Positions 15,358-25,800 are shown, counted from the stretch's first letter. The stretch is 28,921 bases of DNA from Desulfobacteraceae bacterium (GCA_003354055.1 PIVQ01000022.1:1-28921), one strand, 5' to 3'. The notes: a model not told the origin generated them from the sequence alone. Made by a program: numbers and translations.

Positions 15358-16133
15358 AAAAATATACTTTCTTGCTAGCCCTCTTTCTTTTGAGTAGCTC
15401 AACAGTATTTGCTGCCGATTGGTGCGAGCGCAACAGCCACGGCTTTTGTGCTCATGGTTGGCTTTGGTACGATGATACAGCAGAAAAAAAGGAACAAGAA
15501 ATCTCAGAGGGGGTGCTGTTTGGCACCAGTTCAGACCCAGTGGTACGCTTGAAGACCTTCAAGTCTAACTACTTTCGCTTGAAGGCACACGCACTAACAG
15601 ATCCTACAAGAAAAAATGTTTTGAATTTCATTCGTGCGCAAAAAGTGGCGACTAGCTTAAGTTCAAAATTTAGTTCCATTTGGATGGCCTTGTACGCTCG
15701 CCATCCTGAATTGAAAGATCCGACACTGCCAGATGGACGCTCTGAGCACGACAAGCTAGCTTCCCAAAAAATATTTGAAAAAAAAGTTGCTGCAGCAAAA
15801 CGCTATTTTGCTGATAGACACCATTCGCTTGCCTTTTTCTATAGGGCTTCTTGTCCGCATTGCAAAAAAATGGCATCAAAAATCAAAGCTTTTGTCCAAG
15901 AAATGGGCGCAAATTTTGTTGCCATTAGCTTGGACGGCAAGATTCTTCCAGAGTTTCCTGAAAGTATCATCGATCAAGAAATTGCTGCGTTTGAAGCCAA
16001 GAAACTCAAGCTACAAAGTGTTCCTGCCGTTGTGGTCTATGAGGGCAATCAGAATGGCGTTGTCCTATCAACTGGCGAAATTAGCAGAAAAGGCTTAGTT
16101 GAGCAGCTCTACTATTTGGGGTGGCAGAAATGA
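15354..16133 (+). CDS. traF: Thioredoxin-like pilus assembly protein TraF
   Basis: A periplasmic protein of 259 residues (F TraF 247). The start is TTG at 15354, directly after GGGAGGAGG, and it overlaps the traN stop. A signal peptide ending in VFAA is followed by a DWCERNSHGFCAHGWLWY segment seen in TraF proteins. The C-terminal half is thioredoxin-like, with YRASCPHC: Cys 167 and Cys 170 form a CPHC pair, and a later cis-Pro motif reads VPAVVVY. F TraF lacks this Cys pair and relies on TrbB. No trbB is present here, so this TraF may itself act as the disulfide catalyst for TraU, TraN and TraH. Confidence 0.93.
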   Translation: MKKYTFLLALFLLSSSTVFAADWCERNSHGFCAHGWLWYDDTAEKKEQEISEGVLFGTSSDPVVRLKTFKSNYFRLKAHALTDPTRKNVLNFIRAQKVATSLSSKFSSIWMALYARHPELKDPTLPDGRSEHDKLASQKIFEKKVAAAKRYFADRHHSLAFFYRASCPHCKKMASKIKAFVQEMGANFVAISLDGKILPEFPESIIDQEIAAFEAKKLKLQSVPAVVVYEGNQNGVVLSTGEISRKGLVEQLYYLGWQK

Positions 16134-17437
16134 GAATTTGGCTACTCTCCTTGTTGTTCGTGTCGTTTGTTGCACAGGCTATTGATCTGAACCCCTTCAA
16201 TAATCTAAATATTTCAGAGCCAACTGCTATCCAAAACCAAGAGGCTGGCATCCTATCGGGCGGGAGCATCATTGCGCGCAACTCAGTCAAAAACATTAAT
16301 CCAATGCACATCACAACCCCTCATGTTGGTGCGGGTTGCGGGGGAATCGATATTGTTAGTGGCGGGATATCATTCATCAAGTTGGAGAAACTCAAAGAAA
16401 CGATGCAGAGCATTTTGAATGATCTGCCAGGCGTTGCCTTCAAAATTGGACTAGATACTTTGACACCAATGATGGGGAATGTTGTGTCTGAGTTTTCTAG
16501 CTTGGCTCAAAAATTCAACCAATTTCAGATTAATAGCTGCCAGGTTGCAACGCAGCTAGCCGATTCTGTCGCTGGAAAAATGAAAGAGGCCTATTATTCA
16601 AATTGTGTAGATACAGCTTTAAGCTCGGGGAATGCTAGCAGCCGAGTAGAGGCTATGCGCTATTGCCAAAATAGCGGAAATGCAGAGAAAGATAAGGATA
16701 GAGAGAACAAAAAAAAGAACCTCAAAGACTTCAGTGGCAATGTCGCCTGGAAAACTATCAAAGATACAACCGCAGGTGCAGACCTCAAGCGTATTATGCT
16801 GTCTCTTTCAGGAACAATAATTATTCCAAATAGCCCAGAAGAGGAGTCCAAAATCTACCCACCACTGGCACAAAAAATTGAGTTTCTTGAGAAGTTGTTG
16901 AATGGGGGGAGTGTTGGGCTCTACAAATGTGTAGACGACAATTGCCTACGAATGGTAGAGGAATCAACAACTATAGAAGGGCTAGTGCCCTACGTGAGAA
17001 CAGCTATATACAACATGCTGGATAGCATCAAAAAAGATGAGGAGCTCAAGGAAGACTCAAAACAAATCATAGGGGCAGATTCTAGCCCCATCCTTTCCTT
17101 GGCAGAAACCTCATTTACAGCAGATGGCAGGGCTGCAACAGCCTTCATGCTCAACAACTACAAAGAATTTCTTGCTTTTCGCATTTTAGCTCGATATTTG
17201 GACGAGCTATCGACTCGCATCAGCACAGACATTGGAAAAGATATCTATCTTCCCAAAGATGTCAAAACTCAAATGAAAGAAAATCTAGCATCAGTTCGCA
17301 AGCTGCTTGCTTCGGAGTACAAAAAAATGCGCGTCAATTTCAACATGGCGCAGGATGCAGCACAACTAATCCGCTTCAAAGAAGAGCGTATGCGGATGGC
17401 GACTGCACAACTTTTGAAACAAATGGGAGGAATTTGA
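16130..17437 (+). CDS. traH: Pilus assembly protein TraH
   Basis: A periplasmic or outer-membrane protein of 435 residues (F TraH 458) required for pilus extension. I chose the ATG at 16130 (4-base overlap with the traF stop); a GTG at 16121 is possible. A signal peptide ends near AQA. Family marks include the Cys/Gly-rich GAGCGGIDIVSGGISFIKL, then NSCQVATQLADSV, a polar Lys/Glu linker, and C-terminal coiled-coil segments near residues 380-430. It is followed after one base by traG, its usual partner in mating-pair formation. Confidence 0.95.
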   Translation: MRIWLLSLLFVSFVAQAIDLNPFNNLNISEPTAIQNQEAGILSGGSIIARNSVKNINPMHITTPHVGAGCGGIDIVSGGISFIKLEKLKETMQSILNDLPGVAFKIGLDTLTPMMGNVVSEFSSLAQKFNQFQINSCQVATQLADSVAGKMKEAYYSNCVDTALSSGNASSRVEAMRYCQNSGNAEKDKDRENKKKNLKDFSGNVAWKTIKDTTAGADLKRIMLSLSGTIIIPNSPEEESKIYPPLAQKIEFLEKLLNGGSVGLYKCVDDNCLRMVEESTTIEGLVPYVRTAIYNMLDSIKKDEELKEDSKQIIGADSSPILSLAETSFTADGRAATAFMLNNYKEFLAFRILARYLDELSTRISTDIGKDIYLPKDVKTQMKENLASVRKLLASEYKKMRVNFNMAQDAAQLIRFKEERMRMATAQLLKQMGGI

Positions 17438-17438
17438 A

Positions 17439-20243
17439 ATGAATTTTGAAGTAACAACATTTGGTGGGGGCTATCCAATCTTTGAGATTTTCAACGGGAT
17501 TGCCATTATTGCAAAGGGCGCCAGTTTCATGACTTTGCTGAAAATCATGGGAGGCGTTGGACTGGTTTGTTTCTGTGTCATGGCAAGCATGGGTAGGCGT
17601 ATCTCCCTTCCAATCAAACACATTTTGGTCTATGCCTTCATTCTAAATATCGTGATTTTGAAAACAGCAACAGTTCTAATCACGGATAAAATTAGTGGGG
17701 ACAGCTATACAATAGACAATGTGCCAATTGGTATTGCAGCAATTGCAGGCATAACTTCAACAATTGGAACAAAACTGGCTACATTGTTTGAGGACGTATT
17801 TCATCTTCCTGATGATATGGCCTATACAAAGACTGGCATGGTTTTCGGTGCACAAGTTTGGAAGTCTCTGCATACCATGAAAATACAGAATCCAGCCTTG
17901 ATTGCGAATTTGAATGCCTTTGCGAACCATTGCATCCTGATTGATACAGGATTAAATCGCTTCACACACAATCGATACAGCTTGGCTGATCTTCGCGCAA
18001 GCAAAGATATGTGGAGTCTTCTCAAGGCCAAAAGCAGTAAACACATCATTCGCTTCAACTATAGTTCAGATGGGAGCACTCAGACAAAGGATGCCCAAAA
18101 TTCGGGAACTATGACGTGTTCCAAAGGGGCAGAACAACTAGAAAAAGATGTTGTCTCTGAGCTGCCAATAACTATAGAAAATTTAGCGCAACAGCTTGGC
18201 ATGCCACTTCATACACTCAAAACATCGAGCGGCACAAATGTCACAACTATTGCTGACGCCGCTGCCAAAGCCCAAATTGTAGGGGTGCTTTCTTCAACTT
18301 TTTCAACAATGCAGGGTATCGCCTCAGACGCAGAAAAAACGTTGCGAAATGCCATGACCTGGAGTGCTTTGTTGGATGCTACCGCTAGCCCAGGTATGAA
18401 CTATGGCTTTGCCAAGGCAATGATCAGCAAAAGCACCAACAATTGGATTACCAGCCGTTTGGCTGGTTATTGGTTGCCGCTCACTCGGGATTGCTTTTGT
18501 GGTTTGCTTTATGCCTCATTTCTAATAGTTGTTATTCTGGCATTGACTCCATTTGGACGAGGTATTTTTGTCCACTATATTGAGTCCCTCGTATGGCTAC
18601 AGCTCTGGCCACTATGCTTTGTTATTCTAAATTTTTTCGCGTCTAGTTGCATGGCACGCTTGGGGGTCGCTTCTGTTGGTACTTCTGGAGGGATTTCGGC
18701 TGCGGGGATCGGGCATATGGGATCTGTCGGCTCAATGATTGCGGGCTTAGCTGGCTATTTGTCGCTGTCTGTGCCATTTTTAGCGCGGGGTCTCATGAAG
18801 GGCATGATGGGGACTTTCACGCAGATTGCGCAATCTATCGGTGGCGCAACACAAAGCGCGATCATGTATGCTGCAAATGAAGTTGCAAGTGGAAACCTTT
18901 CGGTTGGAAATGCTTCGTTGTTCTCTCAAGCTGCAAATAATCTAAATTCAAACAATCTCAATACTGGCTCAAATATACATATGGGGGGTGGGATGTACAA
19001 TTTTGGGTCTCCCTCAACTGCAAGTTTTGACGCTGGGGGTGGTTTGAATATCCTCACGGTTGCTCAGTCACACATGCCAGGGAGTATTGGCCACAGTGAG
19101 ACAATTAACCAGCGTTTCAGCGAACTATCAGCAAGCGAGACCCGAGCATCTGAAGAAAATAGTCTTGCCATTGCTCAGAATATGCGCCAAGTCATGGCTA
19201 ATAGCCATGAGTTGAATAGTGCCGCCCATGAAGGTGGTTCAACAACCGAAAGCTGGACAACAGCCAAAAGCGCGCGCTGGGTCGAAGAAGAACACCAAAT
19301 CGATAATATTATCAAACACATCTCCGAAAAAAATAACGTTAGTAGAGAAAGTGCCCATGAACTTTTTTTTAAAGTGGTTGCAGAGGGGCATACACCAGAC
19401 TTGAAAAAATTTGGCATTTATAAAGTTGGGGCAGAAGGTGGCTACAACTGGCACGGCAAGTCGCTGGACACTGACAGTGTTGAAAAGCTTCTTGAATTCT
19501 CAAGAACAAACACGATTCAAAATCTGGTAGAAGATGCAAAACAATATTCTCATGATGTTGCAGAACATGCCGATTCTGGCCACACAAAATCTTTGGCAGA
19601 CGACATGTCTTCAAGGCTTGAAAATACTGCTGAGCTAGACAAACAACGTTCAGAACATCTTTCAAAAGCAAAAAGCTATAACCAGCAAGCCGAAGTCCAT
19701 AAGGATGATACCTTGACGTACCATGTCGACGATACTGATGATTTTATTCAGAAATATGATGAAGAGCATCCAAAGCAGCAGTTTGAAACACTTTCACGAA
19801 AAGAACAAACAGCAGCAATGGCAGCATATGCAGCTGAAACAGGCAAAAATTTCTATCAGGATGGACAAGCCCACGTTGGGACAGGGCAGCAGGTTGTCGA
19901 CAGCTATCAAGCAAAGAGCAGAGCCCTGGGGAATGAAGGAAAAAACATAGTTGAAAATGAAAACAAAAAATCTAATGAGAATATTTTTAGAAATGCTGGG
20001 GATCTAGCCAAAAAACCAGCACCAGGTCGGCCAAGCGTCAAGGACGTTGTCGAAAACAAAATAAACGATACATCCAAATATTTGGAGGGTGTCCGACAAA
20101 ACATAAGCACAGAAGGAAAAGTATTAGCCAAAAAAGCTGCCAAGAAACCCCGAGTATGGAAATCCCTCCATATAAAGGAGGGGCTAAATAAGAAACTTCA
20201 TCCAGATTCTTTATTTAAAGAGGGAAAAGATGAAAAAAAATAA
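17439..20243 (+). CDS. traG: Mating-pair stabilisation protein TraG
   Basis: A large inner-membrane protein of 934 residues (F TraG 938). The N-terminal third has membrane helices (about 27-52 and 58-85) and serves in pilus assembly with TraH. A second group of helices lies near 347-460. The C-terminal periplasmic half acts in mating-pair stabilisation and, in F, is the target of the recipient exclusion protein TraS. It opens with the low-complexity ASGNLSVGNASLFSQAANN segment that F TraG also has, then turns helical and charged, ending in a Lys-rich tail. The start lies one base after the traH stop. Its TAA (20241-20243) abuts the stop of the opposite-strand gene. Confidence 0.93.
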   Translation: MNFEVTTFGGGYPIFEIFNGIAIIAKGASFMTLLKIMGGVGLVCFCVMASMGRRISLPIKHILVYAFILNIVILKTATVLITDKISGDSYTIDNVPIGIAAIAGITSTIGTKLATLFEDVFHLPDDMAYTKTGMVFGAQVWKSLHTMKIQNPALIANLNAFANHCILIDTGLNRFTHNRYSLADLRASKDMWSLLKAKSSKHIIRFNYSSDGSTQTKDAQNSGTMTCSKGAEQLEKDVVSELPITIENLAQQLGMPLHTLKTSSGTNVTTIADAAAKAQIVGVLSSTFSTMQGIASDAEKTLRNAMTWSALLDATASPGMNYGFAKAMISKSTNNWITSRLAGYWLPLTRDCFCGLLYASFLIVVILALTPFGRGIFVHYIESLVWLQLWPLCFVILNFFASSCMARLGVASVGTSGGISAAGIGHMGSVGSMIAGLAGYLSLSVPFLARGLMKGMMGTFTQIAQSIGGATQSAIMYAANEVASGNLSVGNASLFSQAANNLNSNNLNTGSNIHMGGGMYNFGSPSTASFDAGGGLNILTVAQSHMPGSIGHSETINQRFSELSASETRASEENSLAIAQNMRQVMANSHELNSAAHEGGSTTESWTTAKSARWVEEEHQIDNIIKHISEKNNVSRESAHELFFKVVAEGHTPDLKKFGIYKVGAEGGYNWHGKSLDTDSVEKLLEFSRTNTIQNLVEDAKQYSHDVAEHADSGHTKSLADDMSSRLENTAELDKQRSEHLSKAKSYNQQAEVHKDDTLTYHVDDTDDFIQKYDEEHPKQQFETLSRKEQTAAMAAYAAETGKNFYQDGQAHVGTGQQVVDSYQAKSRALGNEGKNIVENENKKSNENIFRNAGDLAKKPAPGRPSVKDVVENKINDTSKYLEGVRQNISTEGKVLAKKAAKKPRVWKSLHIKEGLNKKLHPDSLFKEGKDEKK

Positions 20244-20726
20244 TCAGCGCATATATATGGAGCTTGAGGGGTTGGACATTCTCGAAGAAATGGAAGACCC
20301 AGAACTGCTATTGCTAGAGCTTGAAGAATGCGAAGAGCTCGAAGAGCCGCTGTATCTACGCCTGTTCACCTCGTCTAGAGCTGATGCTGCTTCAGATTTA
20401 GACATGCCCCTTTTGAGGGCTTCTGCAACAAATTTTTTATCAAAAGCTCGGGAATGCAAAAATATTGCGATGAAGAAGACTATGACACTGCTAATGATAA
20501 AAAATGTACAGGCATCAAACATGCCAAATAGTTGGCCCAACAAACCCACTGGTATGCAAGACACTGGAAGCCCCAACAAGAGCAGAAACGCTTTTGGAGT
20601 GAGGATTTTGTCTGTTGCACGCTCAATCTCTCGAAGTCTTTTTGATTTTTTTTCTGCTATTTTTTCTAGCTCTGTACTTAGAGCAAGTGCAAGCTCTTCA
20701 AGTTCTTTGGGGTCTTTTTTTTCCAT
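20244..20726 (-). CDS. Two-helix membrane protein on the opposite strand; candidate exclusion protein
   Basis: A 160-residue protein read against the tra operon. The start at 20726 is placed by AGGGA eight bases upstream. It has a charged helix or coiled coil (residues 4-40), two membrane helices (about 46-68 and 74-91) in a hairpin, the segment FVAEALKRGMSKSEAASALDEVNRRR, and a Ser-rich tail (126-157). A possible promoter lies at 20764-20772. Its stop abuts the traG stop. In F the surface and entry exclusion genes traS and traT sit exactly here, and TraS is a small inner-membrane protein that recognises TraG, so exclusion is a reasonable hypothesis, though I see no TraS homology. The other strand is also open over 20230-20820, but that product has no protein-like features. 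Moderately sure. Confidence 0.6.
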   Translation of the reverse strand: MEKKDPKELEELALALSTELEKIAEKKSKRLREIERATDKILTPKAFLLLLGLPVSCIPVGLLGQLFGMFDACTFFIISSVIVFFIAIFLHSRAFDKKFVAEALKRGMSKSEAASALDEVNRRRYSGSSSSSHSSSSSNSSSGSSISSRMSNPSSSIYMR

Positions 20727-20763
20727 GATTTTTTCCCTAAATATGCGCCATCCCAATTCTCTA

Positions 20764-20772
20764 ATTCTAACA
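20764..20772 (-). promoter_or_regulatory. Possible extended -10 promoter of the opposite-strand gene
   Basis: On the minus strand TGTTAGAAT reads as an extended -10 (TGn plus TAGAAT, one mismatch from TATAAT). A transcript would begin near 20757, giving a leader of about 30 bases before the ATG at 20726. No convincing -35 hexamer is seen. It is consistent with expression of this gene independent of the tra operon. Confidence 0.4.
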
Positions 20773-20822
20773 CACCACAACAGCTTTAACCACTTTTTTC
20801 ACAAAAAAACAGGAGTTTGAAA

Positions 20823-22880
20823 ATGTATAGAAGAAGTAATTCAATTGCCAACACCTCCCAATTAATTTCTCATAGATTTCGTATGTTCATGAAGCCTCTA
20901 AAGCATATGCTTGTGTGCTTTTTTCTGGTTTGGCTCGCCTTCAACTTCTACTTCTTGAAAGGCATGCTACACATGTCCGACCTGAGATGGATTCCCGACA
21001 TGATTTTTGGGCATATTTTCTATGCTATAGACCAGCTCAAACTGGGGCTTATAGGTGGGCATGAGAGATACGACTTTCCTTTGATCATGTGGCATGGCAG
21101 CACAACAGACTTTGAGCACATTTTTTGGTTGCGCCGTATCTACGTGGAGAACATCACCAATTTTTTCCACCATGAATTTCTTTTTGCAACCAAGGTTGCT
21201 GCAGCAACACCCTTTTGCATCTATATTCTCTACAAGCTCTGTGGTATCAGAATGAACCGCAAAAAAATAGTTGATGGTCGGCCTCTTCTTTCTGGTTGGA
21301 GGCTTGGGCTCTTTCGAAAAAAGCTAAGGTTTGCAGCCTGGATCAGGAGCATTCCAACTATCCGCCTGGGAAAAGGAAAAGCCAGCATCAAATTGCCAAA
21401 AAACTGGCTAACGCGGCATCTATTGCTTGTTGGACAAAGCGGGTCTGGAAAAACAACTGCACTAGTTCAGCTGCTCGACCAGTTGAAAGCCAAGGGCGAC
21501 AGGGTAGTCATCATCGACAAAGGATGTATTTTGTTGCCACGCTATTTTTCTGAGAAAAAAGATATCCTCATTAATCCGTTTGATTCAAGGTCTGAAAGTT
21601 GGCACCCGTGGGCAGATGCCAAAACGGAAGCTGATTTTGCTGCTTTAGCAACCAGCATGATTCCAGTCAAAAACCAACAATCTAGCAATAGCATCTTTTT
21701 CGATACAGCAGCCCGCTCGCTCTTAAAATCTATGCTGATCATCATGTCCCGAGAAGGTAACCACTCTGTAGCAGAGCTACGTAGACGGCTGAGTGGAATG
21801 CCAGCTAGCGAGCTAGAAGCAATGCTAGAAAATGCCGATATGAGTGCTGCACGCATGAGTGGCGACATGAAAGGAACGCGAGAAAATATATTGGCAACGC
21901 TGGAAAATCATTTGGAAATATTCGCTGCTTTGCCCGATGTTGCAGAAAACAAAAACGTGTTTTCTTTCAAGAAGTGGCTACATAGCGATACTGATAGTTG
22001 GCTTTTCATTGGGACAAATGCCTCAAATCATGACTCAGTTCGTGCTCTTGTCTCCCTGCAAACAGACATCCTCTTAAAGGAAATGCTTAACCTAAAGCCA
22101 GATACAGGCGAACAAATTTGGTTCATTATCGATGAGTTGCCCTCATTGAATTTTTTGCCTTCCCTGCTTGGTGGCATCGAACAAATCCGAAAATATGGTG
22201 GCTCATTTGTACTCGGCACTCAAAGCTATGCTTCCCTATTTTCCATCTATGGGCAGCATGGAGCAGCAGCCATCCTGGAAAATATTAGCTCCGCTCTTTT
22301 CTTTCGCTGTCGTAGCGACACAGCAAAATATGCTAGCCGAGAATTCGGCAAGTATTCTATTCAGACTAGCACAAGCAGTTCGACAATTTCAGCTAATGAT
22401 AATCGAGATAGCAGCTCCTACCACCAAAATGTCAGGGTTGAAGACGTCTTGAGCCCAAGCAAGGTAATGGATCTTCCGATAGGCTCTGCTGCCTTCTTTA
22501 GCTCAGGATGGACTGGCAAAAAATATTGGAGAATCAGAATGTGTCTGAAATTCCCAATGTTCAAAAAGAAAGAAATCGCACCCGCATTTCTCAAGAGTGA
22601 TAGTGTCGATCAGCCAATTCGAGCTATAGATGCTGCTAAAACAGAACAGATATTGTTGGAGACTGATGCAGGTTTGGATGCCCCAACAGAAGTGCCGACA
22701 GAAAAGGCAGAGGTATCGACAGAAAAGATAGAAGCATCGAGAGAAACGGCAGAAGTGTCGACCGAAATAGCGGAAGAAGTAGTGCCAAATTCTGTCAATG
22801 CCGCGCCAGTTATAGAGATTCAATCTGCTTGGGACGCAGTCCCTGGAGAAAAAAACAAGATTGCACAGGATGCCGAATAA
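20823..22880 (+). CDS. traD: Coupling protein TraD (VirD4 family ATPase)
   Basis: The inner-membrane ATPase that brings the relaxase-DNA complex to the transfer channel; 685 residues (F TraD 717). The start at 20823 has AGGAG at 20811-20815. Membrane helices lie near residues 28-45 and 120-140. The motor domain has Walker A GQSGSGKT (204-211), the VIIDKGCILLPRYF segment, INPFDSRSESWHPW, and Walker B FIIDELPSL with D437 and E438, followed by GGSFVLGTQSYASL. The C-terminal tail has four heptads of the type EVSTEKA (623-650) and ends acidic. In F the TraD tail contacts TraM; here the tail is different and may bind another relaxosome protein. The stop touches the traI start. Confidence 0.96.
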   Translation: MYRRSNSIANTSQLISHRFRMFMKPLKHMLVCFFLVWLAFNFYFLKGMLHMSDLRWIPDMIFGHIFYAIDQLKLGLIGGHERYDFPLIMWHGSTTDFEHIFWLRRIYVENITNFFHHEFLFATKVAAATPFCIYILYKLCGIRMNRKKIVDGRPLLSGWRLGLFRKKLRFAAWIRSIPTIRLGKGKASIKLPKNWLTRHLLLVGQSGSGKTTALVQLLDQLKAKGDRVVIIDKGCILLPRYFSEKKDILINPFDSRSESWHPWADAKTEADFAALATSMIPVKNQQSSNSIFFDTAARSLLKSMLIIMSREGNHSVAELRRRLSGMPASELEAMLENADMSAARMSGDMKGTRENILATLENHLEIFAALPDVAENKNVFSFKKWLHSDTDSWLFIGTNASNHDSVRALVSLQTDILLKEMLNLKPDTGEQIWFIIDELPSLNFLPSLLGGIEQIRKYGGSFVLGTQSYASLFSIYGQHGAAAILENISSALFFRCRSDTAKYASREFGKYSIQTSTSSSTISANDNRDSSSYHQNVRVEDVLSPSKVMDLPIGSAAFFSSGWTGKKYWRIRMCLKFPMFKKKEIAPAFLKSDSVDQPIRAIDAAKTEQILLETDAGLDAPTEVPTEKAEVSTEKIEASRETAEVSTEIAEEVVPNSVNAAPVIEIQSAWDAVPGEKNKIAQDAE
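22689..22772 (+). repeat. Four 21-bp tandem units in the traD tail
   Basis: Units at 22689-22709, 22710-22730, 22731-22751 and 22752-22772 encode EVPTEKA, EVSTEKI, EASRETA and EVSTEIA. The frame is preserved, so unit number could change without breaking the gene. Codons vary between units, so the array is not brand new. Confidence 0.8.
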
Positions 22881-25800
22881 ATGTTGTCCATAGTTTCTTT
22901 GAAAGGAGGCAGCGGGAGCTGCTCAAGCTATTATTCCGCCATGTACTACAGTGCGGGCAACATTGTTCAGCCTCAGTTCCATGGCAAAGCATCTGAAGCA
23001 ATGGGGGTCGAAGAATTTTCAGAAGAGGCTTTGGTTGCATTTCTTGAGGGAAGATTGCCAGATGGCACGCAGGTTGGAAAAATACACGACGGGAAAATCT
23101 TGCACCGCATGGGTTTCGATTTGACCTTGGCTGCACCCAAGTCAGTGTCCATCATGAGTGTTTTGGACGAGAGGCTTCAAACCGCAATGCACGATGCCGT
23201 GCAGGATACTATGCGCTTCATCGAAAAAAGTTTTGCCCAAGCCAGGCTAACAAAAAATGGAGAGACGAAATATATTCATACAAAAAACCTCATTTGGTCT
23301 ACTTTTCTTGAGCATACGAGCAGGAATGGAGACCCTCATCTGCATGCCCACAACTTGATTTTCAACTTGACACAAGTTGGGGGTGGCAAGTGGCGTTCGC
23401 TTGCTTCTGCTATGGCGCAGTATGGCCAAGGGAAAATGGATGTCCAAGGATTTGTGGAAAGTCTCCGAAGTTTGAAAATTGAAATCAGCCGATATTTTGG
23501 TGCTGCGCTAGCACACAAAGTTGTGCAGCTTGGCTACCAAATCGATGTTCAGCATTCAAAAGATTTCAGAGAAAGTGGGCTTTGGGAGCTTCGAGGTATG
23601 CCAAAAAATATCATGACCCATTTTTCTTCAAGAAAAGAAGAGATGAAAAAATTTGGAAATGAAAAAGGTGGCTCAATAGCTCAGGAACGAAGCCGAAAAA
23701 GCAAAGAGAGCTACAGCCCTGAGTCTTTGGCGGAGAGGGTCGCCCTATTCAAAGAAGAGATAGAGTCCTCTATTGAGGCTATCAAGCAAGAAAGAACGCC
23801 AACAACCGAAGGCATTGTACTAGCAAAAAAAGCAATTGGTTGCGCTCTTGAATCACTGAGCGAACGGCAAAGCGTCTTTTCAATTAGCGACATTCAAGGA
23901 ACTGCAAGTCTTTTCCTTGTCGGCCAATGGAGTCCTGCTTGCCTGGATGATGCGATGAAAGAAATGATTAATGAAGGGGAGTTGGTTGCCCAAGGAAAAA
24001 AACATGGCCAATATTTTTTTTCAACCAAAGTGAGCATTGAACTGGATGCCCAAAGGCTGAAAAATGCCAAAACTAAACAAATCGATGGCACAACTTTCAA
24101 AGAAAAACTTGGCGCAATCCCAAGTTGTATCGAAGCAAAAAAAATATTGGCACCATTTGCAGAGAGTGCAAATCAGTCTGTTTTTGTACTTGATGCACGT
24201 TATCGAAAACGTAGGGCAGGTTTTCTTCGAGAAATCGCGCTTGCATCTCGCAGATTCGGCAAGGTGGTTTTCCTGGCATCTGAAACACAAAAAAAATCGC
24301 TTGAAAAAAATTTGGCTAGCACTCAGATGCAGTGGCGAGGTGAAAATACACGAGAGACCCTACGCCTTGCAGGACGCAATCTTTTGTCTATGGCTGTCGA
24401 AAATAAATGGCACGTATATACAATTGGCACAGCTTTGCACAATACCAGCCTCATCGAAGAGGCTAGCACTATCATTGTAGACGGTGCTGAAAAACTGTCT
24501 GACAGCCAATATGATCGACTCAAAGCGGTTGCAGATGCGCGTGGCATACCACTTTTTCTTTCTGGAGACATGAGAAACGCAGGGTCGCGAACCAGTATCA
24601 TGCAAAAACTTGTAGACAATGGTGCGCCTACCGCCCATGATGGGGCTTCGACTGCTCCTAGAACTCATCTGGGGAAAGTATTGAGTGCGCTCTACAGGGA
24701 TCAGCCACAACAGGCCATCTCCCTGTTGAAAAAAAATATCCATGGTAGTCCCGACTTTGAACAAAAGGCAATTGCCTATTTTGTAGCCTCTATCCTCGCA
24801 AACAAAAAAGCTGAGCTTGTCGCCAATTCAAAAAATGACCTGCTTCGACTAACCGATATGGCACGCAATGCCCTGCGCGATGCTGGCAAGTTGAAAAATG
24901 GCGCGCCAATGGCAAGGCTTGTTCAAAAATATATCCCCAAAAAAGAACGTGGCCTTGCAGTACACTACGAAAATTCAAAAGTTAGAATTTTCTCAAAAAA
25001 CCCAAATATTGGAGGAGGTTTTTATGATGTTTTGGGGGTGGATTCAAAACAAAACACAATCTTGATTGGGGTTGGGGACGAGAAATTGGAGTTGAGACTT
25101 TCTGTGCTCTCAGATTGTGGGATATCGCTTAGCGTTTTCGAGCAGAAGGATTTGTTTGTTGAGGAGGGCGATCGCATTCAGTTTCGCGCCAACATCAAAA
25201 AAAAGGGCATTTGTTCTGGCGATATCTTTCAAATTAATTCAATTTCTGATGAACAAATATGCCTTCACTCCAGCGATGGCGAAATAATTGAGCTAGAAAA
25301 AGACAATCCTGCGCACCAGATATGGAACATGGCCTGGGTTCGGTTGCCAATGCAACAAGGCCAAAAGGATGCTGAACAAACTATTAGCATTCAGCGTGCC
25401 GACACAACGTGCCACCAAGGAAATCTGCTGCAAATTTTGAAATCTGCAGAAAAAGGCAAGCTAGATATTTTCACAGAAAATGCATGCCTGCATGGCCAAA
25501 AAATAGCAGGACATTTCGATCCATCTGCAAATTTGGAAGAAAAAACCAAAAAAATTCTGATCAAAACAGAAGAATCGCTACGCCAATCCATTTTCCCCTG
25601 CAAACTCGATGCAGATCAAGCCGAAGGTGTTGTGCAAGATACGATTAATGCAGTTTTTGAGAAAGAAGTTATAGCCAATCCGTTGGCAATGCTCAGAACA
25701 GCTTTGGGGAAAGCGATGGGATCTGTGCCCCCAGATGCCCTCATGGGAAAGATTGAATCATCCTATATGTCTAATTTTGAATCCACAAAAATGCCTGGAG

